Origin: JAOUGY01 sp963785075
GTDB taxonomy: Bacteria; Actinomycetota; Acidimicrobiia; Spongiisociales; ZC4RG35
Length of the DNA stretch: 64,000 bases
Assembly (NCBI GenBank): GCA_963785075.1
Contig: CAWATW010000007.1
Span: 310,001-374,000 of the forward strand
Direction: 5' to 3'
Shown here: positions 36,788 through 44,231 of the stretch, piece after piece
Layout: every line of letters begins with the position of its first letter
How positions within the stretch are numbered: position 1 is the first letter of the stretch
Notes under the pieces: generated by a model
Told to the model about the DNA's origin: nothing
What the model saw: only the letters and a program-made list of their open reading frames with translations
Databases searched by the model: none
Made by a program: the position numbers and the translations under genes

Positions 36788-37714
36788 ATGCCGAAGAACC
36801 CGATCGACCGCTGGAGAAGGCGAGTGGTCGCGAACACCACCGGCCTGTTCGCCCATGCCGACGATCCGCTCGCCAACACCCTCGACCATCGCGGTGACCC
36901 CGGGTTGTTCGGACCCGGCTCGGTGACGTGGGAGGTCATGGGCGATCCGGCGACATTCGTGGGCGGGATCCGGGCGCTCATGATCCAGGCCGCCCACCCT
37001 GAGGTGGTTGCAGGGGTGAAGGACCATTCGAGCTACCGAACCGACCCTCTTGGGCGTCTCTCCAGGACCTCTAACTATGTGACCGCCACCAGCTACGGGG
37101 CGATGCCCGAAGTCGAAGCCGCCGTCGCCGAGGTTCGTCGTGCCCATCGACCGGTCAAAGGACGGTCGCACCGCGATGTGGCGTACACGGCTGGCACTCC
37201 ACGCTTTGCCGCCTGGGTCCACAACTCGCTGACCGACTCCTTTCTCGCGGCTAATCAGGCCTATGGGCGCCGTCGTCTGCTCGAGGCGGAAGCCGACCAG
37301 TTCGTCCGAGAGCAGGCCGAGATCGGCAGGCTTCTCGATGCCGATCCCCTCCCGCAGACGGCTCAGGACCTTGCCGATTGGGTGGCGAACCACCCCGACG
37401 TCGGTCCATCGCCCGGCATGGAGGATGCGATGGCCTTCCTGCAGGATCCGCCACTCGACTTCGCCATCAAGGCCGGGTACGTAGTGTTGGCAAAGGCTGC
37501 CGTTGCGATCATTCCCGAACGAGTTCGCTCTGTGCTCGACGTCAAGGTCTCTCCCGGATCCGAGGCGCTCGGTCGAGCCTCGGCCGGTTTCCTGCGGTGG
37601 GCGTTGGGCTCATCGCCCCGCTGGCGCATCTCGCTCATTCGCGTGGGTGCCGAGGTCCCCGAACACCTGTTCAAACAGAAGCTGCCATTCGAGGAAGCCA
37701 TAGGTTCCGCCTGA
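36788..37714 (+). CDS. MpaB-family (DUF2236) oxygenase-like protein
   Basis: 308 residues. DUF2236 elements: WEVMGDPATFVGGIRALMIQAAHPEVVAGVKDHSSYRTDPLGRLSRT. The HP and DHSxYRxDPxGRLxRT arrangement is the family hallmark, with His and Arg residues that bind a heme or metal in latex-clearing-type relatives. GTPRFAAWVHNSLTDSFLAANQAYG is a second conserved block (HNSL). It is a soluble protein. ATG 36788 was chosen since the upstream in-frame residues overlap the divergent PQ-loop gene. The substrate is unknown. Confidence 0.85.
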   Translation: MPKNPIDRWRRRVVANTTGLFAHADDPLANTLDHRGDPGLFGPGSVTWEVMGDPATFVGGIRALMIQAAHPEVVAGVKDHSSYRTDPLGRLSRTSNYVTATSYGAMPEVEAAVAEVRRAHRPVKGRSHRDVAYTAGTPRFAAWVHNSLTDSFLAANQAYGRRRLLEAEADQFVREQAEIGRLLDADPLPQTAQDLADWVANHPDVGPSPGMEDAMAFLQDPPLDFAIKAGYVVLAKAAVAIIPERVRSVLDVKVSPGSEALGRASAGFLRWALGSSPRWRISLIRVGAEVPEHLFKQKLPFEEAIGSA

Positions 37715-37751
37715 GGCCCGGATCACGACGGCGGATGCCACAATCGTCGTC

Positions 37752-38516
37752 ATGCTGCGCCTCGAATTCGATGGGCCCATCGCGAACCTGCTCATCGATC
37801 GGCCCGATCGCCACAACGCCTTCACCGAGGAGATGTGGGCACAGTTGCCCGGCCTGCTCGAGATGGCAGCCGAGCAACAGACCGTCCGAGTATTGGTCCT
37901 CAGGAGCACCGATGCTCGGGTCTTTTCCGCGGGCGCCGACGTCACCGAGCTGAGGCGAGGGCTCGAGCATCCGGAGGGAGCCGACCGGGGTCTCGCCGTG
38001 ATCCAAGCCGCGTTCTCCGCGTTGATCGGGTTCCCCAAACCGGCGATCGCCGTCATCCGGGGAGCGTGTCACGGAGGGGGCGTTGGAATCGCGGTGTGCT
38101 GCGACATCCGTCTCGGCGACCACACGGCGGGATTCTCGATACCTCCTGCCCGCCTGGGCCTTCTTTATCCGTACCCCGCCCTCCGGCGGTTGGTGTGGCT
38201 TCTGGGGCCCGGCCAGGCGAAACGGCTGCTGTTCAGCGCCCGGAGCTTCGACGCCGTCGAGGCCCGGGCGATCGGGTTTCTGGATGAGCTGTACGAGCCG
38301 CGCGAGCTGGAAGAGGGAGCCGACCGGCTCGCGAACGAGATCGCTGCCAACGGCCCCTCGGCGGTCCGAGCGATGAAGGAGATCGTGAACCTCACGGAAG
38401 GCGCCGCGACCGAGGTCGAGCTCGTCGCCGAACGGCTGGAGCGCGACGCCGCGCTCGGACCCGAGCATTCCGAAGGCGTCAGGGCCTTCCTCGAAAAGCG
38501 GCCCCCACAATTCTGA
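37752..38516 (+). CDS. Enoyl-CoA hydratase/isomerase family protein
   Basis: 254 residues, crotonase fold. RPDRHNAFTEEM, FSAGADVTELRRG (CoA-binding and oxyanion hole) and GACHGGGVGIAVCCDIRLG (second oxyanion segment) identify it. The two glutamates that hydratases use sit at GGCELA- and QPE-type positions; here these read GGVGIA and IPPARLG, so both are lost. It may be an isomerase, thioesterase, carboxylyase-type or other crotonase, or inactive. A hairpin repeat starts 15 bases after its stop. Confidence 0.85.
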   Translation: MLRLEFDGPIANLLIDRPDRHNAFTEEMWAQLPGLLEMAAEQQTVRVLVLRSTDARVFSAGADVTELRRGLEHPEGADRGLAVIQAAFSALIGFPKPAIAVIRGACHGGGVGIAVCCDIRLGDHTAGFSIPPARLGLLYPYPALRRLVWLLGPGQAKRLLFSARSFDAVEARAIGFLDELYEPRELEEGADRLANEIAANGPSAVRAMKEIVNLTEGAATEVELVAERLERDAALGPEHSEGVRAFLEKRPPQF

Positions 38517-38530
38517 GAGGGGGGGACGGA

Positions 38531-38590
38531 GACGGCTTTTTGTGCACAAAGTGCGTGAATAGCGCACCTTTTGTGCACCAAAACCCGTCC
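38531..38590. repeat. 60-bp hairpin repeat, copy A
   Basis: One of three copies of a near-palindromic repeat. The right arm TTTGTGCACCAAAACCCGTC and the inner stem GTGCGT/GCGCAC around loop GAATA match copy B exactly. The left arm has two changes (GACGGCTTTTT versus GACGGGTTTTG), so the stem is weakened. It begins 14 bases after the crotonase-family stop. All three copies have the same orientation on the plus strand. Confidence 0.85.
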
Positions 38591-38743
38591 TTGTCCGGGT
38601 AGCATGACCCAGTCGCACCCTTGCGGGAATGGGGTCCCCAAGGTGGCATCGAAGGGACCGCGACACGTCTTGTGCCGCGGGTACGGGGAGCACGTCAGGG
38701 GCCGACGGCAGATTCCGGGCGTGAGCAGGAATGGGAGTGGTGC

Positions 38744-41050
38744 ATGCACAATGCCTTGCGAGTTCGTCGCGTCGAGAGCCCGGACCGAATTCGAGGTCGA
38801 TCGAGGACCTCTCGACAGTCGGAGGCCGGTAGGGCTTCTGTCCGGCGGGTGTCATGGTGGCTCGTGGTGGCGATGGCGTTGGCGCCGCTCACCGTGCTGG
38901 CGGGTCCTGCGCTTGCCGACCCCGTGATCGGTCCAACTCTGTGGTTGACAGACGATGGCACCAACAGGGCCTATCACGTCAACCTCGACGGGTCCGTGAT
39001 CCAATCGTTCCAGATACCCCGCGAGGGTGGCACCGCCAATTCCTCGGTGGCGATCGACCCGACCAATCTCACATTGTGGGGCGCGAACGAGAAGGCCAGC
39101 ACGCCGGAGGCGCCGGGACAACTGTTGAACTACGACCGCCAAGGCAATCCGATCGGAACGATCCCCGCCGAGGCTTTTGGCGCCGTGGGTGCGGAGGGTG
39201 TTGCAGTCACCGTCTCGCCCGACAACGACACCCTCTGGGTGGTGGACTCGCCGGCGGGCAGCGCAATATCTGCCAACGTCTTCAATGTCAGGAAAGACGG
39301 GACGCTGATCTCGTCATTCCCCACTTCGCGCTTCGACCCCGGGGCTGCCGAGCCGCAGGCGATCGCATACGACGCCTACACCGGGTCCCTGTGGATCACC
39401 GACAGGGAGTCCCTGATGGTCTACAACATCACCACCAACGGCACGCTGTTGAGCAGCTTCAGCACCACCGGTGGCGCTTTCGCCGGCGAACCGCTGCTCG
39501 ATGTGCAAGGCATCACGGTGGAGTCGTCACGAGTGCTTTGGCTCACAGACCGCATCACCGACAAGGCCTACCGGGTCACCAAGAACGGATCGCAGATCAT
39601 TTCGTCGTTCGCTCCGAATGACGGCTCGAATTCCTTGGGTCTCGACAACCTGACGGGCATCGCCTTCGACCGCCCACCGGGTCATCTTGGAGCTGCGGAG
39701 GAGTTCAGTGTCTTCGCCCAGGCCGGATCGACCTTCAAGATGAAGGACGGGGACCGATTCACGGGGTTGGTGGGAGACGTGGGGCTAGGACCGAACAGCC
39801 GGCAGGAATTCGACGACGGATTGCTCACAGGAACCCTGGTGGTCGATCCCTCCGCCGACAACCAGAGCGGAAACGACGTGGTCGTCTCCGGCGGGACCGA
39901 GTCCAGGAATCTGTCCGAGGCGGCGGCCGATGCGGCTTATGCGGCGTTGGCGGCTTCGGTCCTCGATCCGACCCAGACCTTCGGTAAGATCGAGAGCTCG
40001 GTGACCATCACCGGTGTCTCTGGGCTGAACGTGATCGCCATCCAGGTGATCGACCTCGACAAGGAGGAGACCTTGACGTTGGTCGGGCCCCCGGATGCGG
40101 CGTTCGTGCTCAACGTCTCGGGCAAGTTCAAACTGAAGGACGGAAGCTCTCTCAGCGTCGCCGGTGGGCTTGCGGCGGATCGGGTCCTGATCAACATCCT
40201 CGGGTCAGAGGACAGCTCGATCGAGGAGGGCAGCATGGTGATCGGTACCATCCTCTCTCCCAACGCCAAATTCAAGATCAAGGGCGCAGGCTCGACCCTT
40301 CTGGGGACACTCGTAGGAGGCAACGAGATCAAGCTCGAGGATGGTGGCCGGATTCGCGAGGCGGCCCTGTCGGCCGGCGACCTGGGCTCGGCCGATGCCT
40401 CGGCGATCCTGGGCCTGCCTGCGGCCAAGGTGAAGATCAACGACGGTGGCTCCACCGTTGCAGGCGACGTGGTCCTCGGTCCACTTTCGAAGCAGGAGTT
40501 CGGCTCCGGCTCGATCCTCGGCTCGTTGATCGTCGACCCGGATGCTGACAACAGCCGCTCGAACTCGGTCGTGGTCTCGGGCGGTGTGATCGTCCAGAGC
40601 GCCTCCCAGGCGGTGGCTGATGCAGTCGACGGCTCCCACGGACTGGCGCGTCTTCCGGCCGAGCAGGTGCTCCCCGAGATCAAGGACACGGGGACCATCG
40701 TCGGGCATGCCGGGTTGAACGTGATCGAGAGCAAGAAGATCGAGCTCGAGAAGGGCGAAGTTCTGACCATCACCGGCGGAGCGGACTCGGTGTTCGTATT
40801 CAATCTGGACGAGAAGATCAAGCTCAAGGATGGTGCCTCGATCGTCCTGACCGGTGGCGTAACCGCGGACAGTGTGATCTTCAACGTGCTCGGCGACAAG
40901 GACTCCTCGGTCGAGAGCGGGGCGGTCGTCCGCGGGACCATCATTTCGCTGTGGGCCAAGGTCACGGTGAAGGACCAGGGCTCCGTGCTGTATGGCTCCG
41001 CCATCTCCGGGAATGAGGTAGTCACCGAGAAGAACGGACGCATCGGGTAG
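38744..41050 (+). CDS. Large secreted protein: beta-propeller plus two ice-binding/adhesin-like repeats
   Basis: 768 residues. A basic N-terminus precedes a signal peptide (WWLVVAMALAPLTVLAGPALA, cleavage near residue 58). Residues about 60-315 form NHL-like propeller repeats (LWLTDDGTNRAYHVNLDGS, LWVVDSPAG, LWITDRESLMVYNITTNG, LWLTDRITDKAYRVTKNG). Two copies of a beta-rich domain follow (about 320-540 and 556-768), each with a FxLKDGSS-like strand, VVVSGG, LNVI and a VIGTILSPNAKFKIKG-like ending. These resemble DUF3494 ice-binding or choice-of-anchor A domains. No sortase or lipid anchor is seen. Copies A and B of the hairpin repeat bracket the gene. Role: surface or matrix protein, inferred. 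Confidence 0.72.
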   Translation: MHNALRVRRVESPDRIRGRSRTSRQSEAGRASVRRVSWWLVVAMALAPLTVLAGPALADPVIGPTLWLTDDGTNRAYHVNLDGSVIQSFQIPREGGTANSSVAIDPTNLTLWGANEKASTPEAPGQLLNYDRQGNPIGTIPAEAFGAVGAEGVAVTVSPDNDTLWVVDSPAGSAISANVFNVRKDGTLISSFPTSRFDPGAAEPQAIAYDAYTGSLWITDRESLMVYNITTNGTLLSSFSTTGGAFAGEPLLDVQGITVESSRVLWLTDRITDKAYRVTKNGSQIISSFAPNDGSNSLGLDNLTGIAFDRPPGHLGAAEEFSVFAQAGSTFKMKDGDRFTGLVGDVGLGPNSRQEFDDGLLTGTLVVDPSADNQSGNDVVVSGGTESRNLSEAAADAAYAALAASVLDPTQTFGKIESSVTITGVSGLNVIAIQVIDLDKEETLTLVGPPDAAFVLNVSGKFKLKDGSSLSVAGGLAADRVLINILGSEDSSIEEGSMVIGTILSPNAKFKIKGAGSTLLGTLVGGNEIKLEDGGRIREAALSAGDLGSADASAILGLPAAKVKINDGGSTVAGDVVLGPLSKQEFGSGSILGSLIVDPDADNSRSNSVVVSGGVIVQSASQAVADAVDGSHGLARLPAEQVLPEIKDTGTIVGHAGLNVIESKKIELEKGEVLTITGGADSVFVFNLDEKIKLKDGASIVLTGGVTADSVIFNVLGDKDSSVESGAVVRGTIISLWAKVTVKDQGSVLYGSAISGNEVVTEKNGRIG

Positions 41051-41056
41051 CCGGAA

Positions 41057-41116
41057 GACGGGTTTTGGTGCACAAAGTGCGTGAATAGCGCACCTTTTGT
41101 GCACCAAAACCCGTCC
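41057..41116. repeat. 60-bp hairpin repeat, copy B
   Basis: The best-formed copy. GACGGGTTTTGGTGCACAAA pairs perfectly with TTTGTGCACCAAAACCCGTC (20 bp), with an inner stem GTGCGT/GCGCAC, loop GAATA, and a 2-base CT bulge between the stems. It starts 6 bases after the stop of the propeller gene and ends 8 bases before the stop of the convergent FAD oxidoreductase, so it could end both transcripts. Confidence 0.9.
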
Positions 41117-41124
41117 TGCAGGTC

Positions 41125-42255
41125 TCAGCTCGATTGTGTGCTCGGGGTCCGAAAACGCTCGACGGAGAACAGACTCGGGTCTACATCGATCCCGTCGGGG
41201 GGCACGCCGTCGCAGATCAAGCCGGCGGCAAGCAGTCCGGCCGCCGGGGCCGTCTGGATCCCGGTGCCGCCCTGGCCGACCAGCCAGAAGAACCCTTCGG
41301 CATCCGGGTCGAAGCCGATGACCATGCCTCCGTCGGGCACGAAGGAACGGAGTCCCGCCCAGGCAGATCGAACAGTGCGGATGTCGAGGGTGGTGGCCTC
41401 GTTGATCCGCTCGATCGCCATTGCCACGTCGAGTTCGTCGTGCCGGGCGTCCACAGGCGGGCTGGGAGTCTCGTCGGCGGGCGAACACAGAAGCTGGGTA
41501 CCGTCGGGCTTGAAGTAGAAGTCGTGGTCGACGTCGACTACCAGCGGCCACGTCCTCCACTCGTCTCGTCCCGGGACCATGAAGGCGGTTCGGCGTTTCG
41601 GTACCAGTCCTACCGGCTCGATCCCCGCTTGCTCGGCCACCGTGTCCCCCCAAGCTCCAGCCGCATCGACGACCACGTCGGCCACGAGCTCGGCCCCTCC
41701 CGCAGTCACCGTCCAGACATCGCCGGTCTGAGCGAGTTTCGTGACCCGTGCCGAAGTCCGGATCTCACCACCCGCCCGTCTGGTCCCGCGGACGAACACC
41801 TGATGGATCGACGAAACATCCATGTCTGCTGCATCCGGTTCCCACAGTGCACCGGCCAGACGATCCGGTCGAAGCACATCCACTCGGTCGGCTGCCTCGT
41901 GCCCGGAGAGCTCGTGGATTCGGGTGCCCGAGGCGAAACCTTCGGCTGCAACCGCCGCCAGATGCTCCATCTGATCGGGCCGGGCGATCGTCAGCGCCCC
42001 TCGCGGCGAGAGCAGCGGTCCGTCGGCAAGTCCTTCGGGAGGTGACTCGAAGAACCGGCGCGACGCCTTCGAGAGCGCGCGAATCGACAGGTGGCCGTAG
42101 TTCTCGAAGTAGAGCGCAGCCGATCGACCGGTCGTGTGATACGCGAGGGTCGGTTCGGCCTCGACGAGCACGATCTTGCGCCTGGGGGCGAGGAAGTGGG
42201 CGACCGCCACACCGGCGATCCCTCCGCCGATGACGCACACATCGAAGTGTTCCAT
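41125..42255 (-). CDS. FAD-dependent oxidoreductase (DAO family)
   Basis: 376 residues. The N-terminal dinucleotide fold is FDVCVIGGGIAGVAVAHFLAPRRKIVLVEAE, with the GxGxxG motif and the acidic end of beta-2. VVDAAGAWGDTVAEQAGI and GFDPDAEGFFWLVGQGGTGIQTAPAAG are DAO-family blocks. It resembles glycine/D-amino acid oxidases and sarcosine-type enzymes, and would oxidise an amine using bound FAD. ATG 42255 was preferred to upstream in-frame codons. It faces repeat copy B at its end and is divergent from an S51-like gene. Confidence 0.9.
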   Translation of the reverse strand: MEHFDVCVIGGGIAGVAVAHFLAPRRKIVLVEAEPTLAYHTTGRSAALYFENYGHLSIRALSKASRRFFESPPEGLADGPLLSPRGALTIARPDQMEHLAAVAAEGFASGTRIHELSGHEAADRVDVLRPDRLAGALWEPDAADMDVSSIHQVFVRGTRRAGGEIRTSARVTKLAQTGDVWTVTAGGAELVADVVVDAAGAWGDTVAEQAGIEPVGLVPKRRTAFMVPGRDEWRTWPLVVDVDHDFYFKPDGTQLLCSPADETPSPPVDARHDELDVAMAIERINEATTLDIRTVRSAWAGLRSFVPDGGMVIGFDPDAEGFFWLVGQGGTGIQTAPAAGLLAAGLICDGVPPDGIDVDPSLFSVERFRTPSTQSS

Positions 42256-42280
42256 GACTCGACGATAGGCTGCACTTCTC

Positions 42281-42958
42281 ATGCCAGGTCCGCTTGCGCT
42301 GCTCGGAAGTGGTGAGTTTCTCCCGGTGATGGAGGAGCTCGACCGCGAGCTGCTCGAAGGTCGCCCTCACCGAGTCGTTCACCTGCCCACCGCTGCGGGT
42401 CTCGAAGGGCCCGACCGGATCGCCTACTGGACGGATCTCGCCCGCGATCACTACGGCCGGCTGGACGTGTATGTCGAAACGCTCGACGTGATCGATCGGT
42501 CTGGCGCGGAGAGGACCGACTTCGCCGAAGAGATATCCGCGGCGGGAATGATCTTCTTGTCCGGAGGGGACCCGCATCATGTCGTCGACACCCTGGTGGA
42601 CACTCCCGTCTGGGGTGCGGTCGTCGCCGCATGGTTGGATGGCGCCGCCTTGATCGGCTGTTCTGCCGGAGCGATGGCGATCGGAGGCGTGATTCCTGCC
42701 TTTCGACGCTCGGCGGCGGAGGCGCTCGGCTTGCTGCCGGAGATCTCGGTGATTCCGCACTACGACCATTTCGGCCGTTTCATGAAGCCGGTCCTTCGGA
42801 TGCGAGACCGGGACGTGACGCTGGTGGGGATCGACGAGAACACGGCAATCCATGGCGGTCCCGATCGGTGGACGGTGTACGGGGAGGGCTCGGCCCACGT
42901 CACCCGCTCCGGCCGATCCGTCAGCTACGCCCCGGGCGAGCAGCTCACACTTCCCTGA
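42281..42958 (+). CDS. S51-like peptidase / cyanophycinase relative
   Basis: 225 residues. The class I glutamine-amidotransferase-like fold of peptidase E and cyanophycinase shows in LLGSGEFLPVMEELDRELL, IFLSGGDPHHVVDTL, and the nucleophile elbow LIGCSAGAMAIG (Ser). HYDHFGRF and LVGIDENTAI are the later conserved blocks. The enzyme would cleave a dipeptide or isoaspartyl bond. It lies 25 bases from the divergent oxidoreductase and converges on the CNNM gene. Confidence 0.87.
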   Translation: MPGPLALLGSGEFLPVMEELDRELLEGRPHRVVHLPTAAGLEGPDRIAYWTDLARDHYGRLDVYVETLDVIDRSGAERTDFAEEISAAGMIFLSGGDPHHVVDTLVDTPVWGAVVAAWLDGAALIGCSAGAMAIGGVIPAFRRSAAEALGLLPEISVIPHYDHFGRFMKPVLRMRDRDVTLVGIDENTAIHGGPDRWTVYGEGSAHVTRSGRSVSYAPGEQLTLP

Positions 42959-42974
42959 ACGGGCGCCCGGAAGC

Positions 42975-44231
42975 TCAACGCTGGTGGCGGATCACCTCGA
43001 CGCGGGTGATCCGACGTCCGCGGACGGCGGTCACGCGGAACGCGTGATCGCGCCACTCGACCCTGTCTCCCACCTGCGGGAGCCGGCCGAGAAGAGCAAG
43101 CACCACACCCGCCACGGTGTTCGAGTCGGCTCCGTCGACCTCGTCGTTCAACAGCTCCTCGACGTCCTCCACCGGCAGGGAGCCGTCGACCGACCAACGT
43201 CCCGGTGCGAGCTCGATCACGTCGTCGCTGGTCGGCTGTTCGGTGATCGAACCGAGAAGCTCCTCGGCGATGTCTTCAACGGTGACGAGACCCGCGGTCC
43301 CTCCGTACTCGTCGACCACGACGGCCATGTGTATCCCGCTCGCCTGCATCTCGGTCAGCAGGTCGAGCACTCGTTTGGATTCCGGCACTACCAGTGTCTC
43401 CTCGGCGAGGCGGGACACGGGCAGGGCCTTGCGTCGCTCCTCCGGAACGCCCACCAGGTCACGGAGCCGCACCATCCCGTCGACGTTCTCGAGGCTGTCC
43501 TTGTACACGGGCAGACGCCGATGCCCTGATTCGAGGGCGAGACCCAGTGCCACGTCGACCGATGTCGTGTCGCTCACCGCCACGATCTCGGTGCGGGGAA
43601 TCATGATGTCGTCCACCTCGCGGTCGCCCACACGAAATGCCCGTTCGATGAGCCGGAGATCCTCGGAGGTGATCTCGCCTTCGTGAGCCGCTCTGCCCGC
43701 GAGCATGCGCAACTCGTCTTCGGTCACCGTGGGAGAGGTCACAACGCCTTTGCCCGGCATCTGCAGGTCGGCGACCCACACCAGCACTTTGACGAGGGGG
43801 CGGACCATGGCCTCCAACCACGAGAGTGGGAACGCCAATGCGAGGGCGACCCGATCGGCGTGACGAACCGCAAACGTCTTGGGAATCGCCTCTGAGTAGA
43901 TGAACAAGACCACGGTGAGCACGACCGACGAGATCGTCACGCCAAGCCCACCCGGGAACCACCGCGCGGCGAGGATGCCTGCGATCGTGGCAGCGGAGAT
44001 CTGGCTGAGAAGGGCCACCAACAAGATGGCGTTCAAGACCTCCGACAGTCGATCGGCGAGAGCTGCGAGTCGTCGTGCGCTCCGACTGCCCTCGGCGGCG
44101 AGGGCTTCGACACGAACGGCGGGCATCCTCAGGAAGGCGGTCTCTCCCGCCGCCACGAACACCGAGAGCCCGAAAGCCAGGAAGAACAGGGCGATGAGCG
44201 GGATGTCAGCCTGCGTCATCCACAGGTCCAT
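42975..44231 (-). CDS. CNNM/CorC-type membrane protein (DUF21, CBS pair)
   Basis: 418 residues. DUF21 membrane domain (about 1-190, four helices; SEAIPKTFAVRHADRVA is diagnostic), two CBS domains (about 215-335; MIPRTEIVAVSDTTSVDVAL and MAVVVDEYGGTAGLVTVEDIAEELLG), and a CorC/HlyC domain (about 340-418; VDGSLPVEDVEELLND). Relatives act in magnesium or cobalt efflux. The ATG at 44231 overlaps the end of the CoxL-type gene by 26 bases; ATG 44219 is an alternative. The pair is probably co-transcribed by chance of compact packing. Confidence 0.92.
   Translation of the reverse strand: MDLWMTQADIPLIALFFLAFGLSVFVAAGETAFLRMPAVRVEALAAEGSRSARRLAALADRLSEVLNAILLVALLSQISAATIAGILAARWFPGGLGVTISSVVLTVVLFIYSEAIPKTFAVRHADRVALALAFPLSWLEAMVRPLVKVLVWVADLQMPGKGVVTSPTVTEDELRMLAGRAAHEGEITSEDLRLIERAFRVGDREVDDIMIPRTEIVAVSDTTSVDVALGLALESGHRRLPVYKDSLENVDGMVRLRDLVGVPEERRKALPVSRLAEETLVVPESKRVLDLLTEMQASGIHMAVVVDEYGGTAGLVTVEDIAEELLGSITEQPTSDDVIELAPGRWSVDGSLPVEDVEELLNDEVDGADSNTVAGVVLALLGRLPQVGDRVEWRDHAFRVTAVRGRRITRVEVIRHQR

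Noticed and set aside
41081..41116. Peptide starting MNSAPFVHQNPS inside hairpin repeat B, and similar peptides in copies A and C
   Set aside because: The reading frames arise from the palindrome itself, differ in continuation, and compensatory changes preserve pairing rather than the peptide.
38531..41116. Classical insertion sequence or transposon around the propeller gene
   Set aside because: No transposase gene lies in or near the bracketed region, and no target-site duplication is visible. The repeats are same-orientation hairpins, not the terminal inverted repeats of an insertion sequence.
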